A program made the position numbers and the translations under genes. DNA of 55,658 nt. Source: Chromatiales bacterium. Its GTDB lineage: Bacteria; Pseudomonadota; Gammaproteobacteria; Steroidobacterales; GCA-2729495. Positions 9,248-17,669 of the stretch are shown here, one piece after another. Every line of letters starts with the position of its first letter. Positions within the stretch are counted from its first letter, which is position 1. The stretch spans positions 1-55,658 of the forward strand of contig NZCC01000071.1 of NCBI GenBank assembly GCA_002688175.1. Direction: 5' to 3'. The notes under the pieces were generated by a model that was not told the origin of the DNA, ran no database searches, and was given only the letters and a program-made list of their open reading frames with translations.

Positions 9248-10876
9248 CTACCGGTATCCCGATGTAATCGGATAACGCCAGTCACGCCCAAAGGCACGCG
9301 CACTGATACGCACGCCCGGTGCGGCCTGGCGACGCTTATACTCATTCCGGCGCACGATCGCCACGATTTGCTCAACGATATCAGGATCAAATCCGCGCAC
9401 GACAATATCACCACTCGAACAATTCTCCAGCATTAATGCATCGAGGATCGGATCAAGCACCTCGTAGGGTGGCAAGGAATCAGAATCCCGCTGATCAGGT
9501 GCCAGTTCAGCAGATGGTTCGCGGGTAATGACCCGTTCGGGAATCACATCACCCAATGAATTGCGATAGCGGGCAAGCTGGTAAACAAGTGTCTTGGTAC
9601 AATCCTTGATCGGCGCAAAACCACCGTTCATGTCGCCATATAATGTCGCATAACCAACCGCCATCTCGCTCTTGTTACCGGTCGCCAACACCATGCGCCC
9701 GGTTTTATTGGAAATTGCCATTAACAACAATCCCCGACATCGCGACTGAATATTCTCCTCGGTCGTATCTTCGGGCAGGTTGGCAAATAGCTCTGCCAGC
9801 GTCTCATTGGTCACACTGACCATCGACTCAATCGGCAATGTCCGGTAATCGACCCCGAGTCGTTGCGCCTGATCCTGAGCATCGGCAATGCTGATGTCGG
9901 CCGTATAGCGATACGGCATCATGACGGCCTGCACGGCCTCGGCACCAAGAGCGTCAACCGCAATTGCCAGTGTCAGGGCCGAATCGATCCCGCCTGACAG
10001 ACCAATTACAACACCCGGAAAACCATTCTTCTTTACGTAGTCATGTACGCCCATGACCAGTGCCGAGTAAATGCTCTCTTCATCACCAGGCAACGATTCA
10101 ATATCCCCGGCTACGGGCACCACCGAGTCACCGGCCACCTCAAAATCGGCAATAAACAAGCCGTCGGCAAAATCGGGCCCCCGCAGGGTAACCGTACCGT
10201 CGGCAGCGAACACGGCCGACCCGCCATCGAAGACGAGTTCATCCTGACCGCCGACCATATTGGCATAGACCATCGGTAACCCGGTCTCACGACAGCGCTT
10301 CTGCATGATCGATTCGCGTAACACCTGCTTGCCGCGTTTGAAAGGTGAGCCGTGTATCGACACTATCAATTGTGCACCGGCATCGGCCAGCGAAGCGCCG
10401 GGCCCGGGCTCCCAGACATCTTCACAAACTGCCAGACCAACCCGTACCCCGTTAACAGTGGCGACGACCGGCCTGTTGCCGGGCACAAAATAACGCTCTT
10501 CATCGAAAACGCTATAGTTGGGTAAAATTTGCTTGCGGTAATTGGCCACCTGTTTGCCACCCGCAAACAATGCCGCAGAATTGTAGATAGCAGAATCTTC
10601 GTACTCAGGGTAACCAACCAGAACTGTGATTGGTGATGCTGCAGTCGATGCCTTTATTTTCTCAAGCGCCGGGCCGATGCGTTGTTGCAGTCCGGCCTGA
10701 AACAACAAATCTTCCGGCGGATAACCACAGACGGCAAGTTCAGGAAAAACCACGAGGTCAGCCGCATGCCGGTCACACGCCTCAACCACTGCCGTACAAA
10801 TAAGTTCGGTGTTACCCGGAATGTCGCCAACGACAACATTCATCTGGGCCAGTGCGACTGTGAACTTATTGGCCAT
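9248..10876 (-). CDS. nadE: Glutamine-dependent NAD+ synthetase
   Basis: Last step of NAD synthesis: converts nicotinate adenine dinucleotide to NAD+ with ammonia from glutamine. The 542 residues contain an N-terminal nitrilase-like glutaminase domain with the triad E46, K115, C151 (FPELAV, YRKQILPNY, VGLAVCEDVW). A C-terminal synthetase domain carries the PP-loop SGGIDS near 294-299. This is the long bacterial two-domain type, not the short ammonia-dependent form. It follows sucD by 43 bp on the same strand; that gap holds a GGTGTC-A-GACACC palindrome. It ends tail-to-tail with bamD. Confidence 0.96.
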   Translation of the reverse strand: MANKFTVALAQMNVVVGDIPGNTELICTAVVEACDRHAADLVVFPELAVCGYPPEDLLFQAGLQQRIGPALEKIKASTAASPITVLVGYPEYEDSAIYNSAALFAGGKQVANYRKQILPNYSVFDEERYFVPGNRPVVATVNGVRVGLAVCEDVWEPGPGASLADAGAQLIVSIHGSPFKRGKQVLRESIMQKRCRETGLPMVYANMVGGQDELVFDGGSAVFAADGTVTLRGPDFADGLFIADFEVAGDSVVPVAGDIESLPGDEESIYSALVMGVHDYVKKNGFPGVVIGLSGGIDSALTLAIAVDALGAEAVQAVMMPYRYTADISIADAQDQAQRLGVDYRTLPIESMVSVTNETLAELFANLPEDTTEENIQSRCRGLLLMAISNKTGRMVLATGNKSEMAVGYATLYGDMNGGFAPIKDCTKTLVYQLARYRNSLGDVIPERVITREPSAELAPDQRDSDSLPPYEVLDPILDALMLENCSSGDIVVRGFDPDIVEQIVAIVRRNEYKRRQAAPGVRISARAFGRDWRYPITSGYR

Positions 10877-10899
10877 GATTAATTGGTGTTAATTGGTGT

Positions 10900-10912
10900 G
10901 GTGTCAGACACC
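10900..10912. repeat. GGTGTC-A-GACACC palindrome (short dispersed repeat)
   Basis: A perfect 6-bp inverted repeat with one central base, preceded by two copies of AATTGGTGT (10881-10889 and 10891-10899). The same palindrome in longer form occurs twice at 53008-53063. It sits in the 43-bp gap between sucD and nadE. Confidence 0.6.
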
Positions 10913-10919
10913 CATTAGC

Positions 10920-11789
10920 TTACCCAAGCAACTCCAGCATCGCGCTGCCGAGTTCTGCCGGTGAGCGAACCGTCTTTACGTTGGCAGTTTCAAGCGCCTC
11001 ATATTTAGCTACTGCAGTACCCTCGCCGCCGGAGATAATCGCACCGGCATGCCCCATGCGTTTTCCGGGTGGTGCCGTGACGCCGGCAATATAGGCGACC
11101 ACCGGTTTGCTCACGTGCTCCTGAATGTATCGCGCAGCGGCTTCCTCATCCGTGCCACCGATCTCACCGACCATAATAATGCCTTCAGTCGCCGGATCCT
11201 GCTCGAACAATTCGAGACAGTCAATAAAGCCCATACCGCGTACGGGATCACCGCCGATACCTATGCAGGTCGTCTGGCCAAGCCCGTTACAGGTCGTCTG
11301 GTAAACCGCTTCATAGGTCAGTGTGCCGGAACGCGAAATGACACCAATCTTGCCAGGCTGGTGAATAAAGCCGGGCATGATACCGATCTTGCATTCACCC
11401 GGGGTGATGATGCCCGGGCAGTTCGGACCAATCAGACGACAGTCATAGTCTTTTAGTACCGCCTTGACCCGCACCATATCGAGAACCGGAATGCCTTCAG
11501 TGATACAGACGATCAGCTCAATGCCTCCGTCTGCGGCAGCCAGGATTGCATCCGCTGCAAACGGTGCCGGCACAAACAGCATACTGACCGTAGCACCGGT
11601 ATCGGCAATCGCGGCCACCACGGTATCAAACACCGGTACACCGAGGTGCTGCTCACCACCGCGACCCGGCGTAACACCGGCAACGATCCGGGTGCCATAC
11701 TCGATACATTGCTCGGCATGAAATGAACCCTGACGGCCCGTCAAACCCTGGCAGAGGATGCGGGAATCCTTGTTTATGAGAATACTCAT
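10920..11789 (-). CDS. sucD: Succinate--CoA ligase (ADP-forming), alpha subunit
   Basis: TCA-cycle enzyme that makes ATP (or GTP) from succinyl-CoA, working as a heterotetramer with SucC. The 289 residues have the CoA-binding Rossmann domain at the N terminus ([13 protein letters not shown]) and the phosphohistidine loop [13 protein letters not shown] with the active H247. It lies 36 bp after sucC, so the pair forms an operon. Here sucCD stands apart from sucAB, and nadE follows. Length and motifs are normal. Confidence 0.97.
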   Translation of the reverse strand: MSILINKDSRILCQGLTGRQGSFHAEQCIEYGTRIVAGVTPGRGGEQHLGVPVFDTVVAAIADTGATVSMLFVPAPFAADAILAAADGGIELIVCITEGIPVLDMVRVKAVLKDYDCRLIGPNCPGIITPGECKIGIMPGFIHQPGKIGVISRSGTLTYEAVYQTTCNGLGQTTCIGIGGDPVRGMGFIDCLELFEQDPATEGIIMVGEIGGTDEEAAARYIQEHVSKPVVAYIAGVTAPPGKRMGHAGAIISGGEGTAVAKYEALETANVKTVRSPAELGSAMLELLG

Positions 11790-11825
11790 AAGTGTCTACT
11801 TCCTTCGCTTGGTGCAGATACAGTG

Positions 11826-12983
11826 TCAGACTGCTGCTACGACTTTACAGGCTGCATCAGTCAGATCATCTGCGGCCATAATATCGAGGCCACTTTTAGC
11901 CAACAGCGCCTTACCGGCTTCAACATTCGTACCTTCCAGTCGAACGACAACCGGTACCGAGATACCGATCTCACGCACAGCCTGAATAATACCGTTAGCA
12001 ATATCGTCACAACGCACAATGCCACCGAAAATATTGACCAGGATCGCCGCAACTGCAGGATTGGTCAGGATAAGTTTGAATGCTGCCGCGACCCGATCCG
12101 GCGTCGCGCCGCCACCGACATCAAGAAAATTAGCCGGCTCACCACCGTGCAACTTGATCAGATCCATCGTGGCCATCGCCAGCCCGGCACCATTGACCAT
12201 GCAGGCAATATTGCCGTCCAGCGATACATAGTTCAGGTCATGTTCGGCTGCCGATCGCTCTATCTGATCTTCCTGCGACGTATCACGTTGCGCCTGCAGG
12301 TCAGGCTGGCGAAACAGCGCATTCTCTTCAATATTAATTTTCGCATCGAGCGCCAGCAAATCACCATCGGTATTAACAATTAACGGGTTGATCTCTACGA
12401 GACTCGCATCCGACACATCAAACATCCGGTACAAATTCTGCACCAGGGGTATGAACTGCTTCAACTGGGCGCCATCAAGATCAAGCGCAAAGCCGAGTTG
12501 ACGGGCCTGGTACGGCTGCAAGCCGGCAGCCGGATGCACGGCGACCGTGATGATGCGCTCAGGAGTATTGGCTGCAACCTCTTCAATATCCATGCCCCCA
12601 TCCTGTGAGACCATGATCGCAATTCGCTCCTTACTCCGATCGACAAGCATACTTAAATAAAGTTCGCGTTCGACTTTACTGCCCGCCTCAACAAAGACCT
12701 GATTAATCGGCAAGCCTTCAGCGCCGGTCTGCTTCGTCGTCAATCGCTGACCGAGCATGGCATCAGCCGCTGCAGCCACTTCCTCAGCACTGCGCACCAG
12801 CTTGACCCCACCGGCCTTACCGCGACCGCCCGCATGTACCTGAGCTTTGACGACCCACAGGTCACCGCCAAGGCGGCCAGCCGCTGCTGCAGCCTGTGCC
12901 GGTGTCGATGCAACTTCGCCTTTGGTCACGGGAACGCCATAACGCGCAAAAAGCTGTTTTGCCTGATATTCGTGGAGATTCAT
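11826..12983 (-). CDS. sucC: Succinate--CoA ligase (ADP-forming), beta subunit
   Basis: Nucleotide- and succinate-binding subunit of succinyl-CoA synthetase. The N-terminal ATP-grasp domain begins [16 protein letters not shown], and the C-terminal ligase domain contains [14 protein letters not shown] and [15 protein letters not shown] four codons upstream is possible, but the ATG at 12983 matches the family start and has GGGG 6 nt before it. At 385 residues it is of normal length. It is the first gene of sucCD. Its promoter should lie in the hairpin-rich gap shared with the divergent pilS. Confidence 0.96.
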   Translation of the reverse strand: MNLHEYQAKQLFARYGVPVTKGEVASTPAQAAAAAGRLGGDLWVVKAQVHAGGRGKAGGVKLVRSAEEVAAAADAMLGQRLTTKQTGAEGLPINQVFVEAGSKVERELYLSMLVDRSKERIAIMVSQDGGMDIEEVAANTPERIITVAVHPAAGLQPYQARQLGFALDLDGAQLKQFIPLVQNLYRMFDVSDASLVEINPLIVNTDGDLLALDAKINIEENALFRQPDLQAQRDTSQEDQIERSAAEHDLNYVSLDGNIACMVNGAGLAMATMDLIKLHGGEPANFLDVGGGATPDRVAAAFKLILTNPAVAAILVNIFGGIVRCDDIANGIIQAVREIGISVPVVVRLEGTNVEAGKALLAKSGLDIMAADDLTDAACKVVAAV

Positions 12984-13090
12984 AAACCGCCCCAATGAAA
13001 ACAGCGGAGATTCCGCAGGTGCATATTGTGATTGAATTAGCCGTTAAGGCAAGTAACGGCCCGCAGAATTTCTAACAGGCATGAGATCAG

Positions 13091-13340
13091 GGCCTTTCCC
13101 TGATCGGCATTTTGTGTCCGGATACCCTTCCGAAACCTTAAAGCCGCTCCTGCGGCGTTTCGGAAGGGTATCCGGACACAAAATGCCTTGGACAATATTG
13201 TGGAATGAAAAACTCAGCTTGGTATGCGAACCACGAAATGGTCCCGAATTTTTCCGTCATTGACCCCTCTGAAACCTTAAAGCCGCTCCTGCGGCGTTTC
13301 AGAGGGGTCAATGACGGAAAAATTTAGCCAGGGAAAGACC
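13091..13340. repeat. 250-bp palindromic element with terminal inverted repeats (two CTTAAA-bulged hairpins)
   Basis: GGCCTTTCCCTG (13091-13102) and CAGGGAAAGACC (13329-13340) are inverted copies of each other (11 of 12 bases). Between them lie two long hairpins, 13106-13187 and 13247-13324, separated by 59 bp. Both share the same core in the same orientation: GAAAC, unpaired CTTAAA, GCCGC, loop TCCT, GCGGC, GTTTC. Their outer arms differ (GTGTCCGGATACCC versus CCGTCATTGACCCC), but each pairs perfectly with its own partner. No open reading frame fits. The layout resembles a non-autonomous element such as a REP doublet or MITE; that class is inferred. A related partial copy is at 1-88. Confidence 0.75.
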
Positions 13341-13412
13341 AACCCCTTGGCGGATGCACCCCCGCCAACCCGTGACAGGAAACAAAAACAGCCCCCCAAA
13401 CCCCAAACAGTC

Positions 13413-13464
13413 AGTATTGCCACAATCAGGCAGGTTGATTGTGGGCCCGCAAGCTGGCAATACT
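13413..13464. repeat. Nested dyad upstream of pilS
   Basis: Outer arms AGTATTGCCA and TGGCAATACT pair perfectly. Inside the left half a second stem CACAATCA / TGATTGTG has a 7-nt loop. The two stems could form a branched RNA or cruciform. It lies about 100 nt before the pilS start. Its role is unknown; it could be an operator, a leader structure or another mobile palindrome. Confidence 0.55.
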
Positions 13465-13561
13465 CCGATTTACCCGGATTCTGCGACATACTTCACACTA
13501 CAGACCGCCCGATGGGACATAATCTGACAGGCTGAATCAACTTTGCGGCAAAAAGACCCTC

Positions 13562-15229
13562 GTGGATATAGCACTCGCTGAACAGACCTTGCAAGGCCAG
13601 CTGAAGGCCTCACTGGCAGGATTAAGTCGACCGCTCGCGACCGAAACGTCACAGCGTCTGCAGCGGCTCGTCGGCCTGTTTCGTGGCCTGATCGGGATAG
13701 CTTTACTGGGTGCCGGACTCATCTTCGGAGATCCGCCGATACTCGGCGCACGCTATCCGGATATCTTCATAACAACCGCCCTGATTTATACACTATTGGC
13801 CTGGACCGGCCTGGCATACATGTTTCGCAGCCCGGTAACCGGGCTCACGTTTGTCCCGATCCAACTGTTTGCCGACATTGCCGGCATCACTTTAATGATG
13901 CATGCAAGCGGTGGCGTTTCGAGCGGTATCGGCGGACTGCTCGTTGTCTTCATCGGTGCAGCCAGCCTGACCCTGCGTGGCAAGCATGCCTATTTTGGGG
14001 CGGCCATTGCGGCGCTGGCCATACTCGGTGAGCAGACAGCCTCGTTCATACTGGGATTGAGTACAGCCAACACATTTATTCCGGCAGGGGTACTCGGGGC
14101 AATTATTTTCGCGGTTGCCTCAGCTGCCAACCCACTTGCCCGCCGCCTGGAAGAAAGTGAAGCACTGGCACACCAGCGGGGCATTGATCTGGCCAACATG
14201 GCACAGCTCAATGATTACATCATTCAACATCTGCGTGAGAGTATTGTCGTAGTCGATCGCGCGGAAAATATTCGTCTTATTAACCAGTCGGCCGCCGAGC
14301 ACCTTGGCGTGGACAGCCGTCAAACAGGACACAGTCTGGCCTCGGTATCCCCTGCACTACAACGCATTCTGCTGGGTTGGCGCGTAACAAGGGAGCATGG
14401 CAATGTACCCGAATCCTTCACATCAGCTGGCGGTACAGCACAGATTGATGTACATATAGCACCACTGATCGGACGTGATGATGGGCCGGTACTGATCTTC
14501 CTTGAAGACGCAAGCCTGATCGCAGAAAAGGTCCAGCAGACCAAGCTTGCGGCACTGGGCCGATTGAGCGCAAGCATCGCGCACGAGATCCGCAACCCGG
14601 TCGGAGCACTGAGCCATGCCGGTCAGTTGCTGGATGAATCTCCGCAGACCGGTGACTATGAACGTCGGTTGCTGGATATTATCAGCACCAATTCCAAGCG
14701 GGTCAGTGAGATTGTTAACAACGTCATGCGTTTGTCACGACGCGACCCGACAAATCCACGGTCAATTTCACTGACCGAATGGATCCGGGAATTTGCAACC
14801 GAGTTCATCTCAACACTCGAAGTCCCCGAGGATCGTTTCGAAATCATCGCTGAAAATGAGATCGAGGTGCGGATGGACCCGGGACACTTACGCCAGATTT
14901 GCTGGAATCTGTGTGAAAACGCTTTGAACTATGCCGCCCCGGTGGAACATGAACAGATTATCACGATTCGCTGTGGGCGCCTGCCGGGTAATCGGCGACC
15001 ATTTCTTGAAATTGCAGACCGCGGCCCGGGTATCCCGGACGACCTGCGCGAACAACTGTTCGAGCCATTCGCGACCGGACGCATCGGCGGTACGGGACTG
15101 GGATTGTTCATCTCGCGTGAACTATGCGAATGTAACCGCGCCACTCTGATCTATGAGCAGCGTAATGGCGGCGGCAGTGTATTTCGGATTGTTTTTGCTG
15201 ATCCAAAACGTTGGGGGACTATCTCATGA
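13562..15229 (+). CDS. pilS: Two-component sensor histidine kinase PilS
   Basis: Membrane sensor kinase that controls pilin expression through PilR. The 555 residues include several hydrophobic segments (about 35-55, 70-90, 98-113, 122-135, 142-160, 172-190), a PAS-like domain (about 210-320), a HisKA box with phospho-acceptor H341 (SASIAHEIRNPVGAL), and an HATPase with N-box (CENALNYA), G1 (DRGPGIPDD) and G2 (GTGLGLFIS). The start codon is GTG at 13562, with only a weak Shine-Dalgarno. pilR follows after 31 bp. Members normally sense pilin subunit levels in the inner membrane; this is family knowledge. Confidence 0.95.
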   Translation: MDIALAEQTLQGQLKASLAGLSRPLATETSQRLQRLVGLFRGLIGIALLGAGLIFGDPPILGARYPDIFITTALIYTLLAWTGLAYMFRSPVTGLTFVPIQLFADIAGITLMMHASGGVSSGIGGLLVVFIGAASLTLRGKHAYFGAAIAALAILGEQTASFILGLSTANTFIPAGVLGAIIFAVASAANPLARRLEESEALAHQRGIDLANMAQLNDYIIQHLRESIVVVDRAENIRLINQSAAEHLGVDSRQTGHSLASVSPALQRILLGWRVTREHGNVPESFTSAGGTAQIDVHIAPLIGRDDGPVLIFLEDASLIAEKVQQTKLAALGRLSASIAHEIRNPVGALSHAGQLLDESPQTGDYERRLLDIISTNSKRVSEIVNNVMRLSRRDPTNPRSISLTEWIREFATEFISTLEVPEDRFEIIAENEIEVRMDPGHLRQICWNLCENALNYAAPVEHEQIITIRCGRLPGNRRPFLEIADRGPGIPDDLREQLFEPFATGRIGGTGLGLFISRELCECNRATLIYEQRNGGGSVFRIVFADPKRWGTIS

Positions 15230-15260
15230 CACCAACCCTTGACATGAGTCAACTATTCAC

Positions 15261-16619
15261 ATGAACAGACCACTGGCACTGGTGATAGATGATGAGCCGG
15301 ACCTGTGCGAACTGCTCGCACTGACACTGGACCGAATGCAAATCGATACCCAGATCTGCGGTGATATCACGACTGCCAAAACCAGGCTCCAGGCAACAAA
15401 GTTTGACCTGTGCCTGACAGACATGCGCCTGCCTGACGGTGACGGATTAGAACTGGTCGAATGGATGCAGGTCAACGGAATTGGGATTCCGGTGGCCGTC
15501 ATTACAGCTCATGGTAACGTCGAAACAGCAGTACGCGCACTGAAACTTGGTGCATTTGACTTCATTTCCAAACCTCTTGATCTGACTGCCTTACGCAAAC
15601 TTATCGGCAGTGCATTGAAGCTGCAAAATACCCATGAAGAAGTCTCCGGTAAGGTCAGTCTGCTCGGTGAATCGTCATCGATGACCGATTTACTGACCCT
15701 GATCGATAAAGTTGCCCGCAGCCGGGCCCCCGTGCATATCACCGGAGAATCGGGCACCGGCAAGGAACTCGTCGCCCGCATGATTCACGAAAAAAGCGCT
15801 CAGGCAGAAGGTCCGTTCGTACCGGTAAACTGCGGTGCAATTCCATCGGAATTAATGGAAAGTGAGTTTTTCGGGCATCGTAAAGGTGCTTTTACCGGTG
15901 CCGTCGACGACCATAAAGGTCTCTTTCAAAGTGCAGAAGGCGGTTCTCTCTTCATGGATGAAATTGCCGACCTGCCGCTGGCCATGCAAGTCAAGCTGCT
16001 GCGTGTCATCCAGGAAAAATCCGTGCGCCCGGTCGGCGCATTGGAGGAGATTCCGGTCGATGTCCGTATTCTGAGCGCCACCCATAAAGACTTACGTGGC
16101 CTGGTCTCATCCGGCCAGTTCCGTGAGGACCTGTTTTACCGGATCGACGTCATCGAACTCAAGGTACCGCCGCTCCGGGAGCGTGGCGAGGATATCGACA
16201 TACTGACCGACTTTATGCTCGACAAAATGGCACGGGAGCTTGGCGTTGCGGTACCTCAATTGACTTCGGATGCCCGGCAGAAACTCTCGACGTACAGCTA
16301 CCCGGGCAATGTCCGCGAACTGGAAAATATTCTCGAACGTGCGGTAGCCTTGTCCGGCGACGAGCCGATTGCTGCCGGTGACATCCAGATCCGCGACTCG
16401 ATGGGCGCAGCAAACAGTGAAGCTGCCTTAGTCACACCCGAGGCAGGCGAACCGGACGTGACGGGCAACGTGCTGGGCCATCAGCTGGAAACTGTTGAGC
16501 GAACGGCCATCATCAATGCACTTGAGGAAACCCGGCATAACAAGACTGCTGCCGCCAGGAATCTGGGTCTGACCCTGCGGGCATTACGTTATCGAATGCA
16601 GAAACTCGGTATTGAATAG
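15261..16619 (+). CDS. pilR: Sigma-54-dependent response regulator PilR
   Basis: NtrC-type activator that switches on pilA with RpoN. The receiver domain (1-120) has phospho-acceptor D54. The AAA+ domain has Walker A GESGTGKE, the sigma-54 contact loop GAFTGA and Walker B GGSLFMDE. A Fis-type helix-turn-helix ends the 452 residues (NKTAAARNLGLTLRALRYRMQKLGI). It pairs with the adjacent pilS. Its likely target, a near-consensus sigma-54 promoter, lies 173 bp downstream in front of pilA, with two TGAC/GTCA dyads that could be its binding sites. Confidence 0.96.
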   Translation: MNRPLALVIDDEPDLCELLALTLDRMQIDTQICGDITTAKTRLQATKFDLCLTDMRLPDGDGLELVEWMQVNGIGIPVAVITAHGNVETAVRALKLGAFDFISKPLDLTALRKLIGSALKLQNTHEEVSGKVSLLGESSSMTDLLTLIDKVARSRAPVHITGESGTGKELVARMIHEKSAQAEGPFVPVNCGAIPSELMESEFFGHRKGAFTGAVDDHKGLFQSAEGGSLFMDEIADLPLAMQVKLLRVIQEKSVRPVGALEEIPVDVRILSATHKDLRGLVSSGQFREDLFYRIDVIELKVPPLRERGEDIDILTDFMLDKMARELGVAVPQLTSDARQKLSTYSYPGNVRELENILERAVALSGDEPIAAGDIQIRDSMGAANSEAALVTPEAGEPDVTGNVLGHQLETVERTAIINALEETRHNKTAAARNLGLTLRALRYRMQKLGIE

Positions 16620-16646
16620 CGCTAAGGAGCTGTGGCGCCATTCAGC

Positions 16647-16682
16647 TGACAAAAATTGTCACATGCTGACCCTGAGCGTCAG
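16647..16682 (+). promoter_or_regulatory. Candidate PilR upstream activator sites
   Basis: Two adjacent inverted repeats: TGACAA-AAA-TTGTCA at 16647-16661 (perfect) and CTGAC-N7-GTCAG at 16666-16682. They lie about 110-145 bp before the sigma-54 -24 element, a normal distance for an NtrC-type activator. The TGTC/GACA half-sites fit the TGTC cores reported for PilR. Binding is inferred. Confidence 0.45.
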
Positions 16683-16791
16683 GAGCATGAAATAGCCTTA
16701 ACTACTTATGTTGAGCCAGATTGGCCCAGACCATGGCGACAAGATATATTTATCTTATTTTTCAATAACTAGAATTGCTATCAGGCCATTT

Positions 16792-16807
16792 TGGCACGGT
16801 CCTTGCT
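16792..16807 (+). promoter_or_regulatory. Sigma-54 (RpoN) promoter of pilA
   Basis: TGGCACGGTCCTTGCT matches the consensus TGGCACG-N4-TTGCW, with the -24 GG (16793-16794) and -12 GC (16805-16806) exactly 10 nt apart. Transcription should start near 16818, giving a leader of about 78 nt before the pilA ATG. Confidence 0.9.
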
Positions 16808-16895
16808 TTATTAATCCTACTATCGGTGAATCAAGGCGAACAGACCGCAGATCACCCAGTAGGTTTTTTTACCCCTAGAAGTTCAGGAGCATTTC

Positions 16896-17405
16896 ATGCA
16901 CAAAGTTCAACAAGGTTTCACCCTTATCGAGCTGATGATCGTTGTCGCGATCATTGGTATTCTTGCAGCGATCGCAATCCCGGCGTACCAGGATTACATG
17001 ATCCGTGCCCAGGTTTCAGAAGGCATTACGTTGGCCGCAGCTGCTAGAACCGCAGTCGCTGAGTCATTTGCCAATGATGGCGCGCCACCGGCAACACGCG
17101 CTATCGCAGGTATGACGGCCAATGCAACCGATACCAGCGGTAACTACGTCGTCTCGGTCGACGTTGCGAATGGCACCATCACCATTACCTATGGCAACGA
17201 TGCCAACCAGCTTATTGGTGCCGAAACGCTTAGCCTGACGCCTTATGAGTCAGCCGACCTGAGTGTCGTCTGGCGCTGTGGGTGGGCACCGGTACCGCCT
17301 GCGACCAACCCGCTTGGATCTTCGGCTGGTGGCGCCCAGGCAGCTTATGTCCCACCATCAGGTGGCATGCTGGCGAAGTACCTGCCTTCTGCTTGCCGTC
17401 TGTAA
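16896..17405 (+). CDS. pilA: Type IV major pilin PilA (type IVa)
   Basis: Structural subunit of type IV pili. The 7-residue leader MHKVQQG ends in Gly and is followed by F8-T-L-I-E12, the PilD cleavage and N-methylation site. The hydrophobic helix (about 8-32) is followed by a short globular head. C128 and C167 bracket the C-terminal disulfide-bonded region. The 169 residues match type IVa pilins. An AGGAG Shine-Dalgarno lies 6-7 nt before the ATG. It is expressed from the sigma-54 promoter upstream and ends in a strong terminator, so it is a separate unit from pilBCD. Confidence 0.96.
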   Translation: MHKVQQGFTLIELMIVVAIIGILAAIAIPAYQDYMIRAQVSEGITLAAAARTAVAESFANDGAPPATRAIAGMTANATDTSGNYVVSVDVANGTITITYGNDANQLIGAETLSLTPYESADLSVVWRCGWAPVPPATNPLGSSAGGAQAAYVPPSGGMLAKYLPSACRL

Positions 17406-17447
17406 TCGCAAGCTAGTGGCAACCACCTTCACGGTGGACAAAACTGC

Positions 17448-17475
17448 AAAGGGGACCTTCGGGTCCCCTTTCTTT
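17448..17475 (+). terminator. Rho-independent terminator of pilA
   Basis: AAAGGGGACC, a UUCG tetraloop, then GGTCCCCTTT and a T-rich tail. The stem is perfect (10 bp including the A/T pairs) and begins 43 nt after the pilA stop. Confidence 0.9.
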
Positions 17476-17602
17476 ATGGGCCGCAAACAGGATCACTGGA
17501 GCGGTTCAACGCTGGCGACTGTGTCACGAAACCGCTACCCAATAAATATAATTGCCTGAATTACCCATTTAGTCGGTTGCGCAGAGTACCCTTAATCAGT
17601 AA

Positions 17603-17644
17603 AACTATGTGACATAGTTGGGTATATGCGCCTGATTGATCAGG
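17603..17644 (+). promoter_or_regulatory. Two palindromes upstream of pilB
   Basis: AACTATGT-G-ACATAGTT (17603-17619) and CCTGAT-TG-ATCAGG (17631-17644) are perfect inverted repeats lying 25-65 nt before the pilB ATG. They look like operator sites or a structured leader. The regulator is unknown. Confidence 0.45.
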
Positions 17645-17669
17645 TTATTATTTGAGGCACAGGGAGTCC

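Larger units (their letters stand above)
12984..13561. other. 578-bp intergenic region rich in hairpins between sucC and pilS
   Basis: No credible gene is seen. From left to right it holds: a small hairpin GCGGA-GAT-TCCGC next to sucC; an 8-bp stem GATCAGGG-CCTTT-CCCTGATC (13085-13105); two long palindromes (13106-13187 and 13247-13324) that together form a bounded element (13091-13340); a C-rich stretch around 13360-13410; and a nested dyad (13413-13464). Promoters for both divergent genes must lie here, but none is clear. Confidence 0.7.

Noticed and set aside
13081-13263. Short open frame across the palindromic element
   Set aside because: It reads through both arms of a hairpin; the structure explains the sequence better than coding.
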